From Dechloromonas aromatica (nom. nud.) (GTDB lineage Bacteria; Pseudomonadota; Gammaproteobacteria; Burkholderiales; Rhodocyclaceae), in the NCBI GenBank assembly GCA_017848965.1, contig JAFIHA010000052.1:83470-147469 (forward strand): 64,000 nucleotides of DNA, read 5' to 3'. Positions within the stretch are counted from its first letter, which is position 1. The number at the start of each line of letters is the position of its first letter. Both the position numbers and the translations under genes were made by a program. Positions 17,967 to 25,661 of this stretch are shown in pieces. The notes below the pieces were generated by a model. The model made no database searches. It was not told where the DNA came from and was given only the letters and a program-made list of their open reading frames with translations.

Positions 17967-19091
17967 ATGCAAGAAAACCGACCGCCACTGACCGCCATTC
18001 CCGCCGAGATTCGTTGCGCGCAGGATTACGAAGCGATCGCCGCCGGGCATTTCCTGGCCGCCGACCGCCTCGCCTACATCGCCGGCGGCTGCGGGCAGGA
18101 GACGACGCTGGCGGCGAATCGCGCCGCCTTCGACGGCACCCGGATCTGGCCGCGCCTGCTGCGCGATGTCGGCCAGGGGCATACGGCGCTGGAGCTGTTC
18201 GGCCGCCGCCTGGCGCATCCGATCCTGCTGGCACCGCTCGCCTACCAGACGCTGGCTCATCCGCGGGGTGAGATCGACGTCGCGCGTGGCGCCGCGGCGA
18301 CCGACAGCGGCTTCGTGCTGAGCACGCTGGCCGGGCGGACGCTCGAGGAGGTGGCGGCACAGGCCGGCGCGGAACGTTGGTTCCAGTTGTATTTCCAGGC
18401 CGAGCGTAGGCATACGCTCGACCTCGTCCGGCGCGCCGAGGCCGCCGCCTACCGGGTGCTGGTGGTGACGCTGGACACGGCGATCAAGCTGCCCAGCCTG
18501 CGCGCCCAGCGCGCCGGTTTTGTGCTGCCGGCGGCGGTGGTCGCCGCCAATCTGACGAATTATCCGGAGGTGGCGCCGCCCGTCATCGAGCGCGGACAGA
18601 GCCGTGTCTTCCAGGGCGTGATGGCGCAGGCGCCGACGCTCGCCGACCTCGACTGGCTGCTCGGTGAGACGCGCCTGCCGGTGCTGGTCAAGGGCGTCCT
18701 CCATCCGCAGGATGCGGCGCTGCTCAAGGAACGCGGCGTTGCCGGCGTGATCGTCTCCAACCATGGCGGTCGCTCGCTCGACGGTGCGCCGGCCAGCCTC
18801 GCCGCGCTGCCGGCAATCCGCGCCGCCGTCGGCGACGCTTATCCGCTGCTGCTCGACAGCGGCATCCGCAGCGGCGGCGACGTCTTCAAGGCGCTGGCGT
18901 CGGGCGCCGACGCGGTGCTGGTCGGCCGCTTGCAGACCTACGCGCTGGCGGTCGCCGGGGCGCTCGGGGTGGCTCACATGCTGCGGCTGCTGCGCGAGGA
19001 ACTCGAAGTTTGCATGGCGCAGGTGGGCTGCGCGACGCTGGCCGAGATCAGTCCGGCGATGATTTTCAAGGAAAAGGAAACGAGATGTTGA
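17967..19091 (+). CDS. FMN-dependent alpha-hydroxy-acid dehydrogenase/oxidase
   Basis: This 374-residue TIM-barrel flavoenzyme belongs to the lactate dehydrogenase/glycolate oxidase family, which oxidises L-2-hydroxy acids to 2-keto acids. Visible signatures are the FMN-binding L-L-A-P-L-A, W-F-Q-L-Y-F-Q, the lysine in L-V-K-G-V and the catalytic His-Arg segment [22 protein letters not shown] follows for FMN phosphate binding. Its stop overlaps the next ATG by 7 bp. Its presence in an iron operon is unusual; it might act on a hydroxy-carboxylate iron ligand, but this is speculation. Confidence 0.9.
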   Translation: MQENRPPLTAIPAEIRCAQDYEAIAAGHFLAADRLAYIAGGCGQETTLAANRAAFDGTRIWPRLLRDVGQGHTALELFGRRLAHPILLAPLAYQTLAHPRGEIDVARGAAATDSGFVLSTLAGRTLEEVAAQAGAERWFQLYFQAERRHTLDLVRRAEAAAYRVLVVTLDTAIKLPSLRAQRAGFVLPAAVVAANLTNYPEVAPPVIERGQSRVFQGVMAQAPTLADLDWLLGETRLPVLVKGVLHPQDAALLKERGVAGVIVSNHGGRSLDGAPASLAALPAIRAAVGDAYPLLLDSGIRSGGDVFKALASGADAVLVGRLQTYALAVAGALGVAHMLRLLREELEVCMAQVGCATLAEISPAMIFKEKETRC

Positions 19092-19768
19092 TTCCGATCG
19101 AGGGCGTCCTGAGCCAGGACGAAGTCAGGCAATTCCGCGAGTCGCTCGCTGCCGCGCCGTGGGAAGACGGCCTGAAGACGGCCGGCACCCTGGCCCGCGC
19201 CGTCAAGCGCAACCAGCAACTGGCGGATGGCTCGCCGCTGGCGGTCGAGCTGGGCAACCGCATCCTCAGGCGACTCGGCAACAATCCGCTGTTCATCTCG
19301 GCGGCCTTGCCGGCGCGCATCTACCCGCCCAAGTTCAACCGCTACGCCGACGGCGGCACCTATGGCGCGCATGTCGATAGCGCGGTGATGCAGGTGCCGG
19401 GCACGTCGATTTCGGTGCGCAGCGACCTCTCGGCCACCCTGTTCCTCGCCGAGCCCGACGAGTACGACGGCGGCGAACTGGAAATCGAGGGGCCGTTCGG
19501 CATCCAGGCGGCGAAGATGGCGGCCGGCGACCTCGTCCTCTATCCGTCGAGCAGCCTGCACCGCGTGACGCCGGTGACGCGCGGCGCCCGCATCGCCTCC
19601 TTCATGTGGATCCAGAGCATGGTGCAGAACGACGGTTCGCGCACGCTGCTCTTCGATCTCGACCAGGCGATCCAGGGCATGACTGGCGTCGTCGCGCCCG
19701 ATGACGATCGCCTGCTCAAGCTGACCGCCGTCTATCACAACCTGCTGCGGCAGTGGGCCAAGCCCTGA
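19085..19768 (+). CDS. piuC: PiuC/YbiX-type PKHD Fe(II)/2-oxoglutarate hydroxylase
   Basis: This 227-residue cytosolic dioxygenase has the length of PiuC/YbiX. The iron ligands are visible as H-V-D (G-A-H-V-D-S-A-V-M) and the distal His in S-S-S-L-H-R-V. R-G-A-R-I-A supplies the 2-oxoglutarate arginine. The N-terminal [10 protein letters not shown] is characteristic. These genes commonly follow Fiu/PiuA receptors and are Fur-regulated, as here. The start at 19085 overlaps the previous gene and has GGAAACGAG before it. Confidence 0.93.
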   Translation: MLIPIEGVLSQDEVRQFRESLAAAPWEDGLKTAGTLARAVKRNQQLADGSPLAVELGNRILRRLGNNPLFISAALPARIYPPKFNRYADGGTYGAHVDSAVMQVPGTSISVRSDLSATLFLAEPDEYDGGELEIEGPFGIQAAKMAAGDLVLYPSSSLHRVTPVTRGARIASFMWIQSMVQNDGSRTLLFDLDQAIQGMTGVVAPDDDRLLKLTAVYHNLLRQWAKP

Positions 19769-19784
19769 CGCCACGGAGAATCCC

Positions 19785-20798
19785 ATGCTCAAACGACTGC
19801 TGCCCATCCTCGCCGTCCTGCTCAGCACCGGCCTCGCCCAGGCCGAGGAGAAAGTCCTCAACCTCTATTCGGCGCGCCATTACCAGGCCGACGAAGCGCT
19901 CTACGACAACTTCACCAAACAGACCGGCATCCGCATCAACCGCATCGAAGGCAAGGCGCACGAGTTGATCGAGCGTATCCGCAACGAGGGCGCCAACAGC
20001 CCGGCCGACGTCTTCATCACCGTCGATGCAGCCAGTCTGGCGGTAGCCGACGCCTGGGGCATCTTTGCGCCGGTCAAGTCGGCCGTGCTGGAAAGCCGGA
20101 TTCCCGCCCACCTGCGCTCGGAAACCTGGTTTTCCTTCTCGACGCGGGCGCGCTTGATCATCTACAACAAGCGCAAGTTCAAGGCGGAAGACGTGCCGAG
20201 CTACGAAGCGCTGGCCGATCCCAAGCTGCAGGGGCAGTATTGCAGTACGCCGGGCGGCCACGTCTACAACCTGACCCTGGTCGCTTCGCAGATCGCCCAT
20301 CGCGGCGAAGCGGCGACTGAAGCCTGGGCGCGCGGCCTGGTCGCCAACCTGGCGCGCAACCCGCGCGGCGGCGATACCGACCAGATCAAGTCGGTGGCCA
20401 GCGGCGAGTGCGGCGTTGCCGTCTCCAACAGCTATTATTTGGTGCGGATGATGGCCTCCGACCGGGTCGAGGAGCGCAACCTGATGAAACGCGTCGGCAT
20501 CGTCTGGCCGAACCAGGAAAGCTACGGCACCCACATCAACGTTTCCGGCGGCGGCATGGTGAAGACCACGAAACACCGCGAGGCGGCGCTGCGTTTCCTC
20601 GAATACCTGGCGAGCGACGAGGCACAGCGCTATTTCGCCAACGGCAACAACGAATGGCCGGCGGTGCCGACGGTCAAGGTGGCCAACGAGGAACTCGCCG
20701 AGCTGGGCAGCTTCAAGGTGGACACGACGCCGCTGCAGAACATCGCCAGGCAACTGCCGGCCGCCCAGAAACTGCTCGACCGCGTTGGCTACCGCTGA
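19785..20798 (+). CDS. Ferric-ion ABC transporter substrate-binding protein (FutA/FbpA type)
   Basis: This 337-residue periplasmic protein has a signal peptide ending G-L-A-Q-A-E and the family opening V-L-N-L-Y-S-A-R-H-Y. The tandem tyrosines in S-N-S-Y-Y-L-V-R match the Fe(III)-binding pair of FutA/FbpA. It lies 16 bp after piuC. No permease or ATPase follows in the window, because the operon ends at a strong terminator, so it must use a transporter encoded elsewhere or act as a periplasmic iron shuttle. Confidence 0.93.
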   Translation: MLKRLLPILAVLLSTGLAQAEEKVLNLYSARHYQADEALYDNFTKQTGIRINRIEGKAHELIERIRNEGANSPADVFITVDAASLAVADAWGIFAPVKSAVLESRIPAHLRSETWFSFSTRARLIIYNKRKFKAEDVPSYEALADPKLQGQYCSTPGGHVYNLTLVASQIAHRGEAATEAWARGLVANLARNPRGGDTDQIKSVASGECGVAVSNSYYLVRMMASDRVEERNLMKRVGIVWPNQESYGTHINVSGGGMVKTTKHREAALRFLEYLASDEAQRYFANGNNEWPAVPTVKVANEELAELGSFKVDTTPLQNIARQLPAAQKLLDRVGYR

Positions 20799-20820
20799 GC
20801 AAGGGCACTTCGGGCAACAA

Positions 20821-20851
20821 AAACGGGAACCCGCGGGTTCCCGTTTTTTTT
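20821..20851 (+). terminator. Rho-independent terminator of the Fiu-piuC operon
   Basis: A near-perfect stem formed by AACGGGAACCC and its complement is followed by eight T residues. It lies 23 bp after the substrate-binding protein gene and faces the convergent bfd. Confidence 0.9.
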
Positions 20852-20866
20852 GGGCCGGTGTCCGTT

Positions 20867-21070
20867 TCAGGCGGCCATCAGGGCCACCTTACCCGGCTTG
20901 CCGCCCTTGTCCTGGGCTTCCTTCAGGCATTCGTGGGCGCAGGAGGCGCAGCGACCGCAGTCGCGGGTGACGCCCAGCTCACGGCGCAGGTCTTTCAGGG
21001 TGCGCGCGCCGTCGGCGGCAGCCTGGCGAATCTGGCGATCGGTGACGGCATGGCAGACACAGATGTACAT
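20867..21070 (-). CDS. bfd: Bacterioferritin-associated ferredoxin
   Basis: This 67-residue [2Fe-2S] protein starts M-Y-I-C-V-C-H-A-V-T and has C-x-C at residues 4 and 6, with the second pair in C-G-R-C. That is the Bfd arrangement that donates electrons to bacterioferritin haem to release stored iron. The inner ATG at 21070 was chosen because the ten upstream codons are not family-like. Tandem Fur-like boxes precede it, as expected for a gene induced in iron starvation. A mildly Lys/Gly-rich tail extends the usual C-terminus. Confidence 0.95.
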   Translation of the reverse strand: MYICVCHAVTDRQIRQAAADGARTLKDLRRELGVTRDCGRCASCAHECLKEAQDKGGKPGKVALMAA

Positions 21071-21089
21071 CGAAGGCACCTTGAAAGGT

Positions 21090-21135
21090 AATGCGAACAA
21101 TTCCTATTGTATGCAGTTGAGAACGAATGTCAATA
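21090..21135 (-). promoter_or_regulatory. Tandem Fur-like boxes upstream of bfd
   Basis: AATGCGAACAATTCCTATTG (21090-21109) and TTGAGAACGAATGTCAATA (21117-21135) both resemble Fur sites. They lie 20-65 bp upstream of the bfd ATG. The first contains the inverted repeat ACAAT-N4-ATTGT. Confidence 0.7.
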
Positions 21136-21217
21136 CTCGTTTTTGCCTTGTGGCAAGCGCGACAAACTTCTCCTTGCGGGAAGGTCATATGCAAATACGG
21201 TGCCAGTGGCGGTCAAC

Positions 21218-21245
21218 AAAAAAAGCCGCGGACCGGCCGCGGCTT
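21218..21245 (-). terminator. Terminator of the bacterioferritin operon
   Basis: Reading leftward, AAGCCGCGG, a five-base loop and CCGCGGCTT are followed by a run of T residues (an A run at 21218-21224 on the plus strand). It lies just after the bfr stop at 21266. Confidence 0.85.
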
Positions 21246-21265
21246 GCTGACGAGTGGGGCGTGAA

Positions 21266-21748
21266 TCAGCCTTCGCCCGGTTCCATGTGCGCCTGCAGGT
21301 AGTTCGGCAGGGTCACGTCAGTGATCAGCGATTGCTGGGTTTCCAGCCAGTCGATCGCCTTTTCGCAGTGTTCGAGCAGGTCTTCGAGCAATTCGCGGCT
21401 GACGTAGTCCTGGGCTTCCTCGCACAGGGTGATCGCCTCGATCAGCAGCGGGCGCTGGATGGTTTGCTCGTACTTGAGGTCGCCGGCCAGGCACTCGACG
21501 ACATTCTCGCCGATCAGCAGCTTGCCGAGGTTCTGCAGGTTGGGCAGGCCTTCGAGGAAGAGGATGCGCTCGATCAGCTCGTCGGCTTCCTTCATGACGC
21601 GGATCGACTGCTTGTACTGGTAGTCGTTGAGCTTTTCCAGACCCCAGTTGCGGAACATCCGGGCGTGCAGGAAATACTGGTTGATCGAGGTCAGCTCGTT
21701 CTTGAGGACCTTGTTGAGGATTTCGATGACCTTCTTGTCGCCTTTCAT
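21266..21748 (-). CDS. bfr: Bacterioferritin, haem-ligand-type subunit lacking a ferroxidase centre
   Basis: This 160-residue ferritin-fold protein keeps the axial haem ligand Met52 (R-V-M-K-E) and Glu18. In E. coli Bfr numbering, however, it has Val at 51, Glu at 54, His at 127 and Lys at 130, where ferroxidase Glu, His, Glu and His are expected. The ferroxidase site is therefore probably inactive. The adjacent gene shows the reverse pattern. This is the division of labour known for two-subunit bacterioferritins such as those of Neisseria and Pseudomonas putida. The gene lies 10 bp downstream of its partner. Confidence 0.94.
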   Translation of the reverse strand: MKGDKKVIEILNKVLKNELTSINQYFLHARMFRNWGLEKLNDYQYKQSIRVMKEADELIERILFLEGLPNLQNLGKLLIGENVVECLAGDLKYEQTIQRPLLIEAITLCEEAQDYVSRELLEDLLEHCEKAIDWLETQQSLITDVTLPNYLQAHMEPGEG

Positions 21749-21758
21749 GTCGCGCTCC

Positions 21759-22244
21759 TCAGGCCGGGCTGCCCGAGCCCATCTGGCTCTGCAGGTAGTT
21801 GGGCAGGCCGACCAGGTCGATCAGGCGCAACTGCTTTTCGAGGAAGTAGGCGTGGTCGACTTCGGTGTCTTCCAGCTGCGCCGCCAGCATGTCGCGGGAA
21901 ACGTAGTCCTGGGCCTTCTCGCAGGCGGCGATCGCCTTCTTGAGGTCGCCATCGACCTTGTACTCGACGTCAAGGTCGGCCTTCAGCATGTCGGGAACGT
22001 TTTTGCCGATTTTCAGTGCGTCGCGCTTCGACAGGTCCGGCTTGCCTTCGAGGAAGAGGATACGCTGGATCAGCGCGCGGGCGTGCTGGCGTTCGTGGTC
22101 GGATTCGTGGATCGACTTCTCGGCCAGTTCGTTGAGACCCATGTCGGCGTACATCTCGCCGTGGATCAGGTACTGGTCGACGGCAGTCAGTTCGCCGGCC
22201 AGCAGGTCGTTCAGGATGTCGATGATTTTCTTGTCGCCCTTCAT
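21759..22244 (-). CDS. bfr: Bacterioferritin, ferroxidase-type subunit lacking the haem Met
   Basis: This 161-residue subunit keeps the di-iron residues Glu18, Glu51, His54 (H-E-R-Q-H-A-R) and Glu94, with E-V-D-H near 128-131 (one-residue offset). Residue 52 is Arg instead of the haem-binding Met. It would supply iron oxidation while its neighbour supplies haem. The ATG at 22244 gives the canonical M-K-G-D-K-K start; a TTG five codons earlier is less likely. A Fur-like box lies about 126 bp upstream and a CCAGCC element at 22270-22300 lies in its leader. Confidence 0.95.
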   Translation of the reverse strand: MKGDKKIIDILNDLLAGELTAVDQYLIHGEMYADMGLNELAEKSIHESDHERQHARALIQRILFLEGKPDLSKRDALKIGKNVPDMLKADLDVEYKVDGDLKKAIAACEKAQDYVSRDMLAAQLEDTEVDHAYFLEKQLRLIDLVGLPNYLQSQMGSGSPA

Positions 22245-22269
22245 GGCATTTCTCCGCAAGTTATGAAAT

Positions 22270-22300
22270 GGCTGGCTGGCATGGCGCGGCTGGCTTGCCG
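22270..22300 (-). other. CCAGCC element 2 (bfr leader)
   Basis: On the sense (minus) strand the order is GCAAGCCAGCC, seven bases, GCCAGCCAGCC. It ends 26 bp upstream of the bfr ATG. Confidence 0.5.
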
Positions 22301-22369
22301 TGTGCCGGATTGTAAAGCTGCGACCGCGGAAGAGTTGCTTTGTTCAAAAAAAATGCTGCGTTTTCAACG

Positions 22370-22389
22370 AATTACGAACAATTCGCATT
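22370..22389 (-). promoter_or_regulatory. Fur-like box upstream of bfr
   Basis: AATTACGAACAATTCGCATT is the reverse complement of an AATGCGAATTGTTCGTAATT-type Fur site. It lies 126 bp upstream of the bfr start. Confidence 0.65.
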
Positions 22390-22518
22390 TGTTTTATTGG
22401 TGTGGCGCTTGGCGCACCGATCTTCAATCCCGGGCAGGTTTGATTTTGCGGAGCAGGCGCCGTCGACGAATGGCGGTGATTTCGCAGGAGAAGTCATCCG
22501 TGACGGGGTTGATTTGCG

Positions 22519-22537
22519 GATGGGAATTGTTATCATT
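22519..22537 (+). promoter_or_regulatory. Fur-like box in the flavodoxin promoter
   Basis: GATGGGAATTGTTATCATT is a good Fur-box match about 52 bp upstream of the flavodoxin ATG. TTGCGG (22513) and TTAATA (22536) flank it at 17-bp spacing as possible -35 and -10 elements. Confidence 0.7.
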
Positions 22538-22558
22538 AATAAACCTTGCGCTTGGTAA

Positions 22559-23382
<824 letters not shown>

Positions 23383-23385
<3 letters not shown>

Positions 23386-23404
23386 GCCGGCATCGCCTGG
23401 CTTA
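23383..23404. terminator. Stop-codon hairpin between orf85 and feoA
   Basis: TGAGCC and GGCTTA (one G-U pair) flank a ten-base loop. The stem includes the TGA of the small gene and the reverse-strand TAA of feoA. It is the weakest of three similar junction hairpins. Confidence 0.3.
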
Positions 23405-23644
23405 TCTGATGACCCAGATGTGGCGGGCGATGCCGTGTTCGAGCGCGAGTTCGATCTCGTCGGCGAGGATGACGGTCATCGGCTTCTGCTGCAGCACGCG
23501 CAACGGCCGCGATTCGGCAAGGCCGTAGGCGGTCAGCTGCTCGCGCAACTGCGGGTCGATTTCGTCGCCCAGCGCAGCCAGGCGGACTTCGCTGCCGGGC
23601 GGGATGAAGGCGAGCGGGAGGCGGGCGTCGTGGGGAGGGCTCAT
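23402..23644 (-). CDS. feoA: FeoA domain protein
   Basis: This 80-residue SH3-like FeoA protein contains the family features I-P-P-G-S-E-V-R-L, G-L-A-E-S-R-P-L-R-V and V-I-L-A-D-E-I-E-L-A-L. FeoA assists the FeoB ferrous-iron channel at the membrane. The inner ATG at 23644 is preferred because the upstream ten codons are not family-like. It follows feoB by 7 bp, the reverse of the usual feoA-feoB order. Confidence 0.85.
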   Translation of the reverse strand: MSPPHDARLPLAFIPPGSEVRLAALGDEIDPQLREQLTAYGLAESRPLRVLQQKPMTVILADEIELALEHGIARHIWVIR

Positions 23645-23651
23645 GATCGGG

Positions 23652-25592
23652 TCACCAGAGGGCGCGCAGCGCAAAATTGCACAGGCCGCCGACGAAGAAG
23701 GCGAAGGGGACGATGATGGCGACCATCGCTGCCGCGACGCGGATGCCCTGTTCCTTGACCATCATCAGCAGGCTGGCGAAGCAGGGAATGAACAGGGTGA
23801 TGGTGATCATGCCGACGATGGCCTGGATCGGCGATAGCTGGTCGGCCATCGCGAACAGGCCGGTGGCGCCGAAGTCGCGGCGCAGGAAGCCCATCACGAA
23901 GGCGGCCGAGGCTTCCTTGGGCAGGCCCAGCCAGCCGGTGACCAGCGGTTCGCCGGCTTCGACGATGGCGGGCAGGATGCCGAAGCGGTCGAGCGTGAAC
24001 ATCAGGAAAGTGCCGATCAGGAAGAGCGGGATGACCTCGATCAGGTACCACTTGAGGCGGCCGCCGGTCTTCTTGAGGACGTTGCCGGCGATCGGCAGGC
24101 GCATCGGCGGCAGTTCGGTGACCAGCGGAATGCGCCGGCCGGGAATCAGGCGGGCGGCGAGGAAGCCGGAGAGCAGCAGGACGCCGACCAGGGCGAGCGC
24201 CCAGATCAGTACGGCAACGAAGGAGAATCCGCCGAGCATGCCGAGGACGACACCGAGTTGTGCCGAACAGGGAATCGCCAGCGCGAGCAGGAAGATGGTG
24301 ATCATCCGCTCGCGCGGCGAATGCAGGATGCGCGTGGTCAGCGTTGCCATCGTCACGCAGCCGAGGCCGAGGACCATCGGCAGCACCGCACGGCCGTTGA
24401 GGCCGATGGTGGTGAACAGGCGGTTGGCGATCACCGTCAGGCGCGGCAGGTAGCCGGAATCTTCGAGCACGCCGAAGGCGATGAAGAAGGTGGTGACGAT
24501 GGGCAGGATCAGGGCCAGGGCGTAGGTCATGCCCATCGTCCACAGGCCGTACTGGCCGACCAGCAGGTCGCTGACCCAGGTGCCGCCGAAGGCCTGTTCG
24601 ACCAGCCGGGTGAAGGCCGGGTTGAGGATGCCCTCGAACAGCGTTTCCTCGAACAGGCCGACCAGCGTGGTCGCGCCGAAGACGCCGACGAACTGATAGA
24701 CCGCGAAGAGCACGCCGAGCAGGATGGGAATGCCCCACAGCGGATGGACGACGGCCTGGCCGACGCGTTGCGAGAGGAGCGGCGAACTTTTCACCGCCCG
24801 TCGGGTGACCATTTCCGCCAGCGCGTCGGCCGCCACCGTGCGTTCGCGGCCGAGCAGCGTGGGCAGATCGCCGTCGGCGCTGGCGTGCGCCGCCTGGCGC
24901 AGCCCTTCGAGGCGAACGTACTCGGCGCCTGCGTTTTCACGCAGCCAGCGGTCGACCTCGTCATCGTCGCCGAGAAAGAGGATCGCCAGCCCGCGCGCGG
25001 CGATGCGTGGATGCGGCGCGCATTCGGCGATCGCGGCGGCAACTGCGGCGATTTCCGCTTCCAGGGCCGGGTCGTAATGGAGCAGCGGGTCGGCCGGTGC
25101 GGCGCGGGCGATGTTGCCGGTCAGTTCGCCGATGCCTTCGCCGCCGGTGGCGACGGTGGCCAGCACCGGGATCGCCAGTTCCTCGGCGAGCGCTTCGACA
25201 TCGACGGTGACGCCGCGTGCGGTGGCCTCGTCGTGCATGTTGAGCGCCAGCACCATCGGCAGGCCGAGTTCGGCGAGCAGTGCGGTCAACGTCAAGGTGC
25301 GGCGCAAATTCTTGGCGTCGCCGACCTGGACCAGACAACGGCAGGGTTCTTCGAGCAGCGCGCGCACCGTTGCCCGTTCATCGTCGCTGCGCGACGGCAG
25401 CGCCAGCACGCCCGGGGTGTCGAGCAACTGCGCCTGACTGTCGAAGCGGGCGGCGGCACGGGTGACTTCGACGGTCGTGCCGGGGTAGTTCGAAACGTTG
25501 ACGTAGGCGCCGGTCAGGCGGTGGAAAAGGACGGATTTGCCGACGTTGGGGTGGCCGACCAGGAGGACGGCGTGGGCGCTGGATGAATTCAT
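23652..25592 (-). CDS. feoB: Ferrous iron transporter FeoB, short type
   Basis: This 646-residue inner-membrane Fe(II) transporter has an N-terminal G domain (G-H-P-N-V-G-K-S, then D-T-P-G and L-N-M-H-D) in residues 1-170, a helical GDI region and two Gate repeats with about ten helices. S-P-R-E-R-M-I-T-I-F and E-D-S-G-Y-L-P-R are Gate signatures. At 646 residues it is shorter than the 778-residue FeoB at 34.2 kb and clearly divergent from it. A Fur site is not obvious in its 70-bp upstream gap, so it may be controlled differently. Confidence 0.95.
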   Translation of the reverse strand: MNSSSAHAVLLVGHPNVGKSVLFHRLTGAYVNVSNYPGTTVEVTRAAARFDSQAQLLDTPGVLALPSRSDDERATVRALLEEPCRCLVQVGDAKNLRRTLTLTALLAELGLPMVLALNMHDEATARGVTVDVEALAEELAIPVLATVATGGEGIGELTGNIARAAPADPLLHYDPALEAEIAAVAAAIAECAPHPRIAARGLAILFLGDDDEVDRWLRENAGAEYVRLEGLRQAAHASADGDLPTLLGRERTVAADALAEMVTRRAVKSSPLLSQRVGQAVVHPLWGIPILLGVLFAVYQFVGVFGATTLVGLFEETLFEGILNPAFTRLVEQAFGGTWVSDLLVGQYGLWTMGMTYALALILPIVTTFFIAFGVLEDSGYLPRLTVIANRLFTTIGLNGRAVLPMVLGLGCVTMATLTTRILHSPRERMITIFLLALAIPCSAQLGVVLGMLGGFSFVAVLIWALALVGVLLLSGFLAARLIPGRRIPLVTELPPMRLPIAGNVLKKTGGRLKWYLIEVIPLFLIGTFLMFTLDRFGILPAIVEAGEPLVTGWLGLPKEASAAFVMGFLRRDFGATGLFAMADQLSPIQAIVGMITITLFIPCFASLLMMVKEQGIRVAAAMVAIIVPFAFFVGGLCNFALRALW

Positions 25593-25661
25593 GCGCGCGA
25601 TTTTACGCTGTCACCGCTTTTTACGCGCGTCCTGGGGCGGCCGGAGTCGGGCGCTCCCGGT

